From contig CANJPQ010000015.1 of NCBI GenBank assembly GCA_947476275.1, forward strand, positions 1 to 64,000: a stretch of 64,000 nt of DNA. The letters run 5' to 3'. Source of the stretch: Fidelibacterota bacterium. GTDB taxonomy: Bacteria; Pseudomonadota; Alphaproteobacteria; Rhodospirillales; Rhodospirillaceae. Below the pieces are notes generated by a model that worked only from the letters and a program-made list of their open reading frames with translations, was not told the DNA's origin and did no database searches. Of the stretch, positions 1 to 10,044 are shown one piece after another. Position 1 is the first letter of the stretch. Every line of letters starts with the position of its first letter. A program made the position numbers and the translations under genes.

Positions 1-110
1 AGCACTACAACACCAAGCGGCCCCATTCGGCGCTCGGCTATAGGCCGCCGGCGCCGGTGACCTATAGCCCGATTCCAGTACCACTCGAACAGAGCCAAAT
101 CATGCAGTAG
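1..110 (+). mobile_element. IS3-family transposase, C-terminal fragment (cut by window edge)
   Basis: The frame from base 3 to the TAG at 108-110 encodes 35 residues beginning HYNTKRPHSALGYRPPAP, the classic end of the DDE integrase core of IS3-family OrfB transposases. The rest of the element lies left of the window. The right terminal inverted repeat should lie within about the next 60 bases, but I cannot fix it without the left end. Nothing else is recognisable between 111 and the terminator at 278. Confidence 0.85.
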
Positions 111-277
111 ACTAACATCACGACTGGTACAGAAAATCGGTCAGGTCAGTGCCATCAGGGAGTCCTCCACGGTCAGCGGGTGAATTATCCCCTATCCTGT
201 GCAACTCCTCGGGCCGGCGCAGTTCAGTAGTGCACAATCCCGATCCACACGGATGCTCAGCCCGCCAAAGGCTCAGC

Positions 278-307
278 AAAAAGGCCCCTGGCACGGCGCC
301 AGGGGCC
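278..307 (-). terminator. Rho-independent terminator for the minus-strand gene at 340-708
   Basis: A perfect 10-bp stem (283-292 with 298-307) and a 5-nt loop are followed, in minus-strand reading, by five T (278-282). It lies about 30 bp after the stop codon of the small exported protein gene. Confidence 0.85.
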
Positions 308-339
308 CTTCGCATGTCCTCGCATCGACAACGTGTGCT

Positions 340-708
340 TTAATTGCGGCGCGCATTGTCCGGCGAACGATCCCGATTGTTGGAGACGCCATCGCCGTCG
401 CGGTCGCGATCGACGCGGTTCGGTACGCCGTCATGGTCCTCGTCACCGCGCCAGCCCTTGTTGCGTTCGCGTGAATGACGCACGGCCTTGTAGCTGCCGC
501 GATACTGCTCGCGGTACGCACGATGCTCACGGGCATTGCGCCAGGTGTGCCAGCGGTGTTCCCGATCCCAATACCCGTCGCTATAGGCAAACGCCACCCC
601 GCCGGTATCGAACGAGAACGTGTCGGCGGCGAGCGCCCCGGTCACGTTGGCGAATGTGAGCGTTGCGAGCGTGCCGACGATGGCTGTTACAAGGCGTAGG
701 GTCTTCAT
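340..708 (-). CDS. Small exported protein with Asp-rich thrombospondin type 3-like repeats
   Basis: This is a 122-aa protein. The start at 708 is chosen because an excellent Shine-Dalgarno (AGGAGG) precedes the ATG and the protein then opens with a Sec signal peptide (MKTLRLVTAIVG... to ALAADT). The mature N-terminal half is rich in Tyr, Arg, His and Trp. The last 40 residues contain DEDHDGVPNRVDRDRDGDGV, which matches the calcium-binding DxDxDG pattern of thrombospondin type 3 repeats (family knowledge). It is probably periplasmic or surface-exposed; calcium binding is an inference. The function is unknown. It is monocistronic, with its own terminator downstream. Confidence 0.8.
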   Translation of the reverse strand: MKTLRLVTAIVGTLATLTFANVTGALAADTFSFDTGGVAFAYSDGYWDREHRWHTWRNAREHRAYREQYRGSYKAVRHSRERNKGWRGDEDHDGVPNRVDRDRDGDGVSNNRDRSPDNARRN

Positions 709-977
709 AAAGGGCCTCCTTTGGAAGCGCTCGAGCCCTGATGACGCTTTCAAATTGTTTGAGGGCGGTCGGACTCGGGACAAAAGCGCGCCGCGAGGTG
801 CGGCGGCGCGACAGTCCAACTTCGCGTCTGACTGAAGCTAGTCCAATGCCGCTGCATCCAATGTTCAGTACAGCACACCGGCAGGCAAGGACTTGAGTGC
901 GCCGTGTGCTGTCCGGAACAGACCTCGGCCGCAGCCTCTCCTAAACATGGTTCTCAGTCATCGGAAAGGTCTCGCTC

Positions 978-1472
978 ATGCCCTCGCATTTTGAAAAGCT
1001 GCTGACTACCGAACTCCCCCTGCTGCGCGGCTACGCCGTCATGCTCACGCGCAACCCGTCCGATGCGGATGATTTGATGCAGTCCGTTGCCGTGCGTATC
1101 TTGCGGGCCAGGACCGGATTTGAGATGGGAACGAACTTCGGCGCATGGGCCCGCAAGATCATGCGCAATGTCTTTCTCGACAATTGCCGTCGCTCGCGGC
1201 GCCTTCCGCTGTCCCTCGAAGAAGTGACCGAGGACGCGCTGGCCTCGCCCGAGGGCGCGACCGGCCACGTCCTGGGGCAGGAAGCGGTCAGGGCAATGTA
1301 CCGCCTTAAGCCCACCCAACGCCGCAGTTTTGCGATGGTTTGCGGCCTGGGGCTGACCCACAAGGAAGTGGCGACAGCACTGTCGTGCTCGGTTGGAACC
1401 GTGAAAAGCCGCGTCTGGCGCGCACGGGCGAACCTGAATGCAATGCTCGGCGCCGACGCTGCCCGCGCCTGA
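978..1472 (+). CDS. ECF-type RNA polymerase sigma factor
   Basis: This 164-aa protein has a sigma region 2 (about residues 10-75, including NPSDADDLMQSVAVRIL and the WARKIMRN promoter-melting segment) and a region 4 helix-turn-helix (about 105-160, including LTHKEVATALSCSVGTVKSR). There is no region 1.1 or region 3, and the size is normal for ECF sigma factors. GAAAGG lies about 10 bases before the ATG. No anti-sigma factor, NepR or PhyR gene is adjacent, so its signal and regulon cannot be told from here. It is co-directional with groEL but separated by 488 bp, so co-transcription is doubtful. Confidence 0.9.
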   Translation: MPSHFEKLLTTELPLLRGYAVMLTRNPSDADDLMQSVAVRILRARTGFEMGTNFGAWARKIMRNVFLDNCRRSRRLPLSLEEVTEDALASPEGATGHVLGQEAVRAMYRLKPTQRRSFAMVCGLGLTHKEVATALSCSVGTVKSRVWRARANLNAMLGADAARA

Positions 1473-3792
<2,320 letters not shown>

Positions 3793-3816
3793 ACGCACCG
3801 TTTCGGAGATAAGATC

Positions 3817-4314
3817 ATGAAAGCCGCCGTAGCTCTCGCCCCGGGCGATTTCGTCGTGTACCCCAATCACGGCGTTGGAAAAGTGACCGGCCTGGAAACA
3901 CAAACGGTTTCGGGCCAGGAGATTCCATCGCTTGTAATCAGGTTCGATCAGGACCGCATGACCCTGCGGGTGCCCTTGAGCAAAGCCGCCGCATCCGGCC
4001 TTCGGCGGATATCAACGCGATCCCTTATGGATCAGGCCTTGTCCACTTTGAAAGGGCAGGCCTCAAAAACCCGCACCATCTGGCGTCACCGCGCGACGGA
4101 ATATGCCACCAAGATCAATTCCGGAGATCCGGTGTCGCTTGCGGAAGTCGTGCGCGATCTGCACCGCGACGAAGCGGAGCCGCAAGGCTCCTATAGCGAA
4201 CGTCAGCTCTATGAATCGGCGCGCGAGCGTTTGACGCGCGAAGTTGCGGCAGTCGAGGGAATCGAGGTCGAGGTCGCGACCACAAAGCTTGAAGAGCTTC
4301 TCAGGGCCGCGTAG
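3817..4314 (+). CDS. CarD-family transcriptional regulator
   Basis: This 165-aa protein begins FVVYPNHGVGKV, the hallmark of the CarD/CdnL/TRCF RNA-polymerase-interacting domain (about residues 8-65). A helical C-terminal half follows (about 75-165, including a basic Trp-Arg-His region) that fits the DNA-contacting domain of CdnL-type proteins. Family members bind the RNA polymerase beta subunit and stabilise open complexes. GGAGATAAG precedes the ATG. It is the third gene of the groEL operon (24-bp gap) and is followed by a strong terminator. It is shorter than typical essential CarD proteins and divergent, so a specialised paralog is possible. Confidence 0.85.
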   Translation: MKAAVALAPGDFVVYPNHGVGKVTGLETQTVSGQEIPSLVIRFDQDRMTLRVPLSKAAASGLRRISTRSLMDQALSTLKGQASKTRTIWRHRATEYATKINSGDPVSLAEVVRDLHRDEAEPQGSYSERQLYESARERLTREVAAVEGIEVEVATTKLEELLRAA

Positions 4315-4335
4315 CGCCGCGCAGCGTGCCAGATC

Positions 4336-4365
4336 CGGGCCGGTGTTCACCTGAGCACCGGCCCG
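4336..4365. terminator. Bidirectional terminator between carD-like gene and hydrolase
   Basis: A perfect 10-bp GC-rich stem (4336-4345 with 4356-4365) with a 10-nt loop sits between the convergent genes ending at 4314 and 4380. It is followed by AAATGTTT on the plus strand. Confidence 0.75.
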
Positions 4366-4379
4366 AAATGTTTGAGGAT

Positions 4380-5315
4380 CTAGCCCTTCACGTTCTGGGC
4401 GCGCCACTCGGCGACGATCTTGGCCCACTTCTTCGGTTCGGCCATGAACTGCATGAAGTTGCCGTTGGAGAACTCGACGTACTTGAAGTCGGGACGAAGC
4501 TTTGCCACTTCCTTGTCGATCACATTGACCGCATCGCCCGTGTCGGACAGCAGCAGCGTCGGCACCTTGATCTTCATGAGGTCCGGCTTCATGTGATAAT
4601 AGTACGCCGCATAGTGGCCCAGGTCCGGACCGGTCATGTAGGACGTGATCGTCAGCCACGCGTTGGCCGTGATGACCCCCTGATCGTCCATGTTTCCCGC
4701 GCTGAAGCGGCGCGTGAAGTTCGACCCATCCGCCATCGGCAGGCGGCCCGTGCCGGTGCCCTTGCCGATGTTGGCTTGCCGCTTCGCCAGCTCTTCGTCG
4801 GAGAACATGGCCGCCCCGTGCAGAACAACCGCCACGACGCGTTCCGGATGGCGCGCGGTGAAAGCCGTCGCGATCTGTGCCCCGGTGTGGTGCCCCGCCA
4901 TGATCACTTTCTTCAGCTTCAAGTGATCCAGCAGCGCCACCAGATTGTCGGCAATGCCCTCGATCGTGGGTTGCTTGTCCGGAATGTCGGAGAGGCCGTT
5001 GCCCGGTGTGTCGACGGTGATGGTGCGGATACCCATTGTCGCGAGTTCATTCTGCACATCGGCCCATTGGACCATCATCATCGGCGACTGATGCAGCAGG
5101 ACCATCGGGATCTGATTGCGCGGACCGATGTCGCGGTAGTGCAACTGACCCATCGGCGCGTCGACATAGCCCTTGCCGCCCTTCAGGATCGTGAGGCCTT
5201 TCCAGTCGTCAATCGACGTGCCCCGGCCGGGTCCGTCCGCAGCGGCGACGGGGCCGGCCAGCATGGCCGTGACGGCAAGTAGCGAGAACCTTCTGAGTAA
5301 TTTGTGCATGGCCAT
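4380..5315 (-). CDS. Exported alpha/beta-hydrolase-fold protein with GHHTG elbow
   Basis: This 311-aa protein has a Sec signal peptide (start at 5315, GGAG upstream; LLAVTAMLAGPVAAA) and an alpha/beta-hydrolase core: LHQSPMM oxyanion region, VDTPGNGLSD, and a nucleophile-elbow segment near residue 143. In place of G-x-Ser-x-G the elbow reads G141-H-H-T-G145, so the nucleophilic Ser, Asp or Cys is replaced by His143. The usual C-terminal catalytic His (GGH motif) also seems absent; the matching segment reads FSNGNFMQF. A paralog with the same elbow lies at 17423-18319. It is therefore unlikely to be a standard esterase; a lyase, oxygenase-like or binding role is possible. It is probably periplasmic. 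Confidence 0.85.
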   Translation of the reverse strand: MAMHKLLRRFSLLAVTAMLAGPVAAADGPGRGTSIDDWKGLTILKGGKGYVDAPMGQLHYRDIGPRNQIPMVLLHQSPMMMVQWADVQNELATMGIRTITVDTPGNGLSDIPDKQPTIEGIADNLVALLDHLKLKKVIMAGHHTGAQIATAFTARHPERVVAVVLHGAAMFSDEELAKRQANIGKGTGTGRLPMADGSNFTRRFSAGNMDDQGVITANAWLTITSYMTGPDLGHYAAYYYHMKPDLMKIKVPTLLLSDTGDAVNVIDKEVAKLRPDFKYVEFSNGNFMQFMAEPKKWAKIVAEWRAQNVKG

Positions 5316-5553
5316 GGTGAAGCTCCAATGCTGGGGCGAAGGGGAAGGCCGCCAAAGTGTCACCGCGCGGCGCGCTCCCAGCAATACCTATTGGACCTGT
5401 ATGTGAGGCTCGCGTCACGGCGGCCCGCGGAATGCCCGGTTTGCAAAAATCACATCCGCAAGAGAATATCGAACAGGCATAAGAAAATTGCGCGCGTATT
5501 GGCTGGAATCACAGTATCTTCCGGGCCCTTAACCCATCTGCGGAGGTGACACC

Positions 5554-6324
5554 ATGCATTCTCATAAGCTCATCGTTGGCGTCGTTTTGACCGCGCTCGG
5601 CGGCGGTGCCGTTCTGGCGGCCGCCGGTCCCAGCTTTCATTTCCCGGCCAGTGCCGCACAGACAAAGAACGCAGCGGGCGCCGAAGTTAAGACCTTCGCG
5701 CTACCTCCCGGCTCCGCCCGAATCATCACCTTCAAGTCCGGCGATGCCGCCTACAAGCTCGACGGCGAAGTGCAGTTCTATGTGCTCAAGGGCGCGGTCG
5801 AAACGACCGTGGACGGCAAGGACGTGACCCTGGCGGAGGGGGATGTCGCCAGCGGCCCCACCGGCGCGATCAAGCACAAGGGTGCCGAGGCCATCGTCAT
5901 CGCGCATAAGGTTGAAAGCGCCGTGCCCGCGCCGAAGGCCGCCGTCGTCCGCGGCGCCGATACGCCGGCCGGCCTCCAAGTGCAGTGGTTGCAGGACGGA
6001 AAGCCCCAAGCCGCCACCACGGAGGAGGCCGCAAAGGCCGCGCCGAAAGACGCCGCCCGCTTCAACGTGAAGCGCTACACCTTCGACGGCAATTCGATCC
6101 GCGTGATCACGTTCCAGAAGGGCGGCAACAGCAACCCCAGCGTCTACCAGCAGGACAACATCCTCTACATGTCCAAGGGCCACATGAAGCGTCACGTCGG
6201 CGACCAAGTCGCCGATGTGAAGGCGGGCGATGTCGTGCAAGAACAACTCGGCACCACCGGTTACTGGGAAGTGCTCGAAGAGAGTCAGCTGGTGTCCACC
6301 ACCGCGCTGGTCACCAAGAAGTAA
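5554..6324 (+). CDS. Exported double-cupin protein
   Basis: This 256-aa protein has a signal peptide (about residues 1-35, ending near FPASAAQ) and two similar beta-rich halves. Half 1 (about 50-115) has YVLKGAVETTVDGKDVTLAEGDV; half 2 (about 165-245) has ILYMSKGHMKRHVGDQVADVKAGDVV. The gel-like G-x5-V-x-GD pattern is that of cupin barrels. The metal-binding HxH of cupin motif 1 is not evident in half 1, and only scattered His remain in half 2. GGAGGTG gives a strong start. It is divergent from the hydrolase at 4380-5315, with which it shares a 238-bp promoter region. The substrate is unknown. Confidence 0.75.
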   Translation: MHSHKLIVGVVLTALGGGAVLAAAGPSFHFPASAAQTKNAAGAEVKTFALPPGSARIITFKSGDAAYKLDGEVQFYVLKGAVETTVDGKDVTLAEGDVASGPTGAIKHKGAEAIVIAHKVESAVPAPKAAVVRGADTPAGLQVQWLQDGKPQAATTEEAAKAAPKDAARFNVKRYTFDGNSIRVITFQKGGNSNPSVYQQDNILYMSKGHMKRHVGDQVADVKAGDVVQEQLGTTGYWEVLEESQLVSTTALVTKK

Positions 6325-6335
6325 GGTACAACGCG

Positions 6336-6366
6336 GAGGCGAGGGGCGGTGTGCACCCCTCGCCTC
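6336..6366. terminator. Hairpin between convergent cupin and nitrilase-like genes
   Basis: A perfect 11-bp stem (6336-6346 with 6356-6366) and a 9-nt loop lie 11 bp after the cupin stop. There is no clear T-tract, so it may act by stem stability or with Rho. Confidence 0.6.
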
Positions 6367-6395
6367 GAACGTACCCGGCTCGCTACATCTGAATC

Positions 6396-8414
6396 CTAGA
6401 CTTGATCCGACGTGCGATAGCGATCAGCGCCCATAGCCGTAGCCGGCGGCACATAGATGCCGTTCTTCAAATACGTGGCAATCACCTCGCGCAGCTTGGA
6501 CGCGCCGAGATAGGGGTTCTCGTACGGATCGCCCGCCCATCCGTTGGAGGGGAAGCCGATATCCGCACGGTACTGCGCCGCATAGATTGCCGGATCGTTC
6601 CAAAGAGCCAGATTGGTGCGGGGGTTTCCCCGCGCCCGCCGCAAGGCCGCCAGATCCACATGGCCGCGGAAAACCACCGGGCCGGGCCCATCCACGGTGC
6701 CCTGCAGCATGCCGTCGAAATTCACCAATCGCGAATGGCCGCGGCGGAAATACGTCATCGTATCCGCGTCAACCGAGGTGTACTCGCCGCCGTCGATCGC
6801 CGATAGCATGTAGCAGCCGTTCTCATAGGCGCGCAGCCGGCGTGCGTTGTCCCAGGCGCGGCGTCCATCGCCGCCATGAGGCTCCGACGATGAATGCAGG
6901 ATCACTTCCGCACCCGCACGGCGCAGGCCATAGGCCACTTCCGGATGCATGTTGTCGAAGCAGATCATATTGGCCAGTCGCCCGATCGGCGTGTCCGCCA
7001 CTGGGAACAGCGCCTCGTAGCCGAACGCGTCGAGGTACTTGTCCAGGATGCTGCCCGGCGTCGTGTCGGGCAGAAAGCCCCACACGTCGGCGCACTGGTT
7101 CTTGCGATAGGTGTGAATCAGATCGCCCTTGTCGCTGACCAGGAAGGCGGAATTGAACACGCGGCCGGGCAGCTTGGGATGCACTTCGAAGTTCTGGAAC
7201 GCGACATACACATTGTACCTCTGCGCAAACGCGCCAATCCGGTCGAAGATCGGATCTGGGTAAGTGATCGCCACGCGCTCCAAGTCCTGCACCGTACGCT
7301 GCACGCCGCCGATGCCGCCGGGACCCGTCAGCCAGAATTCCGGGAACACCACCAGCCGCATGGACGGCACTGCCGCCCGCGATCCGGCAAGTTCAAGCCC
7401 CTCATCCAGATTGCGATGCATAATCTCGCGGGCGTTGTTCGCGCCCAGGGGAATGAGTCGTGGCACCGATTGAATGACGAGCACATCGTATTGCTCTTCG
7501 TAAGTTTGCCGTTGCGGTCCGACGGCCTGCTTCTCTTTGGCGATTTGCTGGGCGGCGAAGTCCAGCCAGCCCTGGCGCGATGTCGGCGCGGCATTCACGG
7601 ACGCAGCCACCTTCTTGTAGCCGCGGCCATACACATCCGCGCGCAGGATCGCGGGCAAACTCTTCTGCGGTGTGGCGCGGGCGCGGCGCAGTGCCTCCAT
7701 ATCCACATCTGGGATAACGAAGGTCTCGGTGCCCAGGGCGCGCACTTCCTGGCGCTCCCAGTGATAAAACGCGGTCGCGACAGGCAGATGCACGGTCTGA
7801 CCGTCATCGTCCATGGTCAGCGGGCTTGCCGCCGCGATATAGGCGCAGTTCTCGCCGGCGCGGCCGAAGCGCGCCAAGCCGCGCATCTCGAAGTTGGCAT
7901 CCGTGCGCTCGATGCACGGATTGAGGATGATCTCCGCGCCGTGCCACGCAAGGCTGCGCGCGAACTGGGCGTAGGAGATGTCTTCGCCCACCAGGATGCC
8001 GACCTGCGCGAACGGCAGCTTCGCCACCGGGAATTCTGCGGGCTTTCCAAACGCGCTGGTGGTGTCGCTGAATCCCTCGATCAGGTCCGGCGAGATTTTC
8101 TCCGTTCGCAACAGCACGTCGCCCGTCGCCGACACCAGGAACCCAAGCGATTGCGGGGCCGCCGCCCCTTCCGCTTGCAGCACCGCCGATCCCGCGAGGA
8201 ACACGCCGTGCGTCCGCGCGATCTTGGCAATCGCGGCCATGGCGTCGGCCTCTTTCATGGCGGCTTTGCTCGCCGGGCTGTGCGGCAGAAGCAGCAGCAG
8301 GTCCGTCACGGGTGCCATCGCCTGGCGCGTGGCTTCGCGCTTGGCTGCTCCCACCAGCTTATCCAAATCCGCCGCCGCCCGCGGCGACCACGCCGCTTGG
8401 CTCAAAATAAGCAT
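6396..8414 (-). CDS. Tandem carbon-nitrogen hydrolase (nitrilase superfamily), N-terminal domain degenerate
   Basis: This 672-aa protein is about twice the usual nitrilase length. The ATG at 8414 is preferred over a GTG at 8435 because AGAAGGA lies 7 bases upstream of it. The C-terminal domain (about 305-600) has the Glu-Lys-Cys triad: E359 in VVFPEFWL, K438 in TYRKNQ, C485 in NMICFDNMHPE. The N-terminal domain (about 1-250) has the same fold signature (GEDISYAQFARSLAWHGAEI), but the Glu position is His45 (LLPHS) and the Cys position is Gly143 (LVGED), so it should be inactive. There is no signal peptide, so it is cytoplasmic. Activity would be amide or nitrile hydrolysis; the substrate is unknown. 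It sits 39 bp downstream of an SBP gene on the same strand, probably in one operon with the TonB receptor. Confidence 0.88.
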   Translation of the reverse strand: MLILSQAAWSPRAAADLDKLVGAAKREATRQAMAPVTDLLLLLPHSPASKAAMKEADAMAAIAKIARTHGVFLAGSAVLQAEGAAAPQSLGFLVSATGDVLLRTEKISPDLIEGFSDTTSAFGKPAEFPVAKLPFAQVGILVGEDISYAQFARSLAWHGAEIILNPCIERTDANFEMRGLARFGRAGENCAYIAAASPLTMDDDGQTVHLPVATAFYHWERQEVRALGTETFVIPDVDMEALRRARATPQKSLPAILRADVYGRGYKKVAASVNAAPTSRQGWLDFAAQQIAKEKQAVGPQRQTYEEQYDVLVIQSVPRLIPLGANNAREIMHRNLDEGLELAGSRAAVPSMRLVVFPEFWLTGPGGIGGVQRTVQDLERVAITYPDPIFDRIGAFAQRYNVYVAFQNFEVHPKLPGRVFNSAFLVSDKGDLIHTYRKNQCADVWGFLPDTTPGSILDKYLDAFGYEALFPVADTPIGRLANMICFDNMHPEVAYGLRRAGAEVILHSSSEPHGGDGRRAWDNARRLRAYENGCYMLSAIDGGEYTSVDADTMTYFRRGHSRLVNFDGMLQGTVDGPGPVVFRGHVDLAALRRARGNPRTNLALWNDPAIYAAQYRADIGFPSNGWAGDPYENPYLGASKLREVIATYLKNGIYVPPATAMGADRYRTSDQV

Positions 8415-8453
8415 GTCACTGTCCTTCTGGTTCACGTCGCTGCGGCAGCCGCC

Positions 8454-9980
8454 TCAGCCCTGCAGTTGTATTTTGGTCCAGTCCAGATAGCGCCCCCGGT
8501 ACACCGGCGTCTTCACGCGCGGCGACACGGCCGTCATTTCGATCTGCGGAAACAGAAGAAGCGACGGCGCCTGCGCCGACAAGGCCGCAAGGGCATTTTG
8601 AAGTTGCTGCTCCCGCCGCTTGGCATCCAGTGTGACCGCGCTTTCCGCCACCAGCGTGTCGATCTCCGGCGCACAGAAAAATGCGCCGGCCTTGGCGCAG
8701 GTAAATGGCTCGATCGCCTGGGATGCATCCAGCAATGAGGCGCTGTTCCACACCATCGACAGCATGTCCGCATTGCGCCAGTCGCCGGTGACCCACATCT
8801 TCACCCAATCTGCGCCCGTGATGTTGCGCAGTTCCACGGCGACGCCGATCTTGAGCAGGTCTTGGGCGACTTTTTGAAAGATCGCGTCGCCCTCGACCAG
8901 GCTGCGCCCGAGAACGTTGGCGACGAACTTCAGGCCGCCGCCAAATCCGGCGCTGGCCAACAGGGCGCGGGCTTTCTGCGGGTCGTAGGCGATTGCTGTT
9001 CCAGCCGGCGCATAGCCAAAGGTCCCCGGCAGCACCCCTTGCGCGGGCGCTTGCACCGTATCGTTGAGGATCACCTTCGCAATGGCTGCGCGGTCGACGC
9101 CGGCATTGAGCGCCTGGCGCACGCGTGCATCGGCCAGTGGCGAGCCGGGCTTGTTGCTGCGGAATGCAAGCGCCCCCACGGTCGGCGTCGTGCGGATCAG
9201 CGTTTGATAGCCGCTCGCGGCGAGCTGCTCACGCCCCTCGAAACTGATGCTGAAGGCAACGTCCACCTGGCCGGTGACCAACGCCTGCACGCGCGAGGAC
9301 GCTTCGGGCAGCACGAGATACTCGATGCGCTCAAGCGTGCTCGACGGCCGCCAGGATGCGGGATTGCGCGTCAGCGCATAGCGGCCGCGGTCACGTCCCC
9401 AGCCTTCCAGCTGAAACGGTCCGCTGCCGACTGGCGTCTGGGCAAACGCGTCCGGTCCGACCTTCGCCCAATACGCCGGTGGCGCGAGCATCAACAACGT
9501 CAACCTCTTGGGCAGCAGCGGGTCCGGCGCATGGGTTGTGATGATCAGCGTCTGAGCGTCCGGGGCGGCCGCATCGGCAATGCCTTTGGTTTCGGCGGCG
9601 AGGAAATACCGCTGCGCATCCGGTTGGCGCAAGGAATTCAGCATCGCGACGGCGGCGTGTGCGTCGGCCGCCTCGCCGTTGGCGAATGTGACGCCATCGC
9701 GCAGTTTGAATTCCCACCGCGTTGCGGACGTGGCTTCCCAGCTTGTCGCCAGGTTCGGCAGAACGGTGCCGTCATCGCCCAGGATCGTCAGGCCGTCGAA
9801 CATGGCGGCGAAGGGATGAACCGCCCCGTTCATGGTGGAGGCGTACGGGTTGCCCAGCCCGGGCACCCAATCGCTGACGGCAATCCGCAGCGTTTTTTCT
9901 GCCGCCGTCGCGGCTCGCGCACCGTGGGTGCCAAACGCGGCCGCTCCACAGGTCGCCACGAAGTCTCGACGGCGCAGCAT
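8454..9980 (-). CDS. ABC transporter substrate-binding protein, family 5 (peptide/nickel type)
   Basis: This 508-aa periplasmic protein has an apparent Tat signal (LRRRDFVATCGAAAF, cleavage near ARA-ATA) and GGAGAGA before the ATG. The SBP_bac_5 layout is clear: LPNLATSWE, FKLRDGVTFANGE, GSGPFQLEGW, and LADARVRQALNAGVDRAAI. A Cys pair near the C-terminus (FTCAKAGAFFC) is also present in the SBPs at 53588-55093 and 57403-58905, so the three form a subfamily. No permease or ATPase genes for an ABC importer occur in the window. Coming directly after a TonB receptor gene, it probably receives the receptor's ligand in the periplasm; the ligand is unknown. Confidence 0.92.
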   Translation of the reverse strand: MLRRRDFVATCGAAAFGTHGARAATAAEKTLRIAVSDWVPGLGNPYASTMNGAVHPFAAMFDGLTILGDDGTVLPNLATSWEATSATRWEFKLRDGVTFANGEAADAHAAVAMLNSLRQPDAQRYFLAAETKGIADAAAPDAQTLIITTHAPDPLLPKRLTLLMLAPPAYWAKVGPDAFAQTPVGSGPFQLEGWGRDRGRYALTRNPASWRPSSTLERIEYLVLPEASSRVQALVTGQVDVAFSISFEGREQLAASGYQTLIRTTPTVGALAFRSNKPGSPLADARVRQALNAGVDRAAIAKVILNDTVQAPAQGVLPGTFGYAPAGTAIAYDPQKARALLASAGFGGGLKFVANVLGRSLVEGDAIFQKVAQDLLKIGVAVELRNITGADWVKMWVTGDWRNADMLSMVWNSASLLDASQAIEPFTCAKAGAFFCAPEIDTLVAESAVTLDAKRREQQLQNALAALSAQAPSLLLFPQIEMTAVSPRVKTPVYRGRYLDWTKIQLQG

Positions 9981-9995
9981 CGGATCTCTCCGCGA

Positions 9996-10028
9996 TCAGG
10001 GATGCGGCACTCGCAGCCGCATCCCTGA
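9996..10028 (-). promoter_or_regulatory. Intercistronic hairpin between TonB receptor and SBP genes
   Basis: A perfect 13-bp stem (9996-10008 with 10016-10028) and a 7-nt loop lie in the 64-bp gap after the receptor stop and just before the SBP ribosome binding site. There is no T-tract. It could protect the upstream message or partly terminate, lowering SBP and nitrilase-like expression relative to the receptor. Confidence 0.6.
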
Positions 10029-10044
10029 GTTTACGCGCAGTCGG

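Noticed and set aside
6894-8738. 614-codon open frame on the plus strand
   Set aside because: It runs antisense to the nitrilase-like gene, with Arg/His-rich composition and no ribosome binding site.
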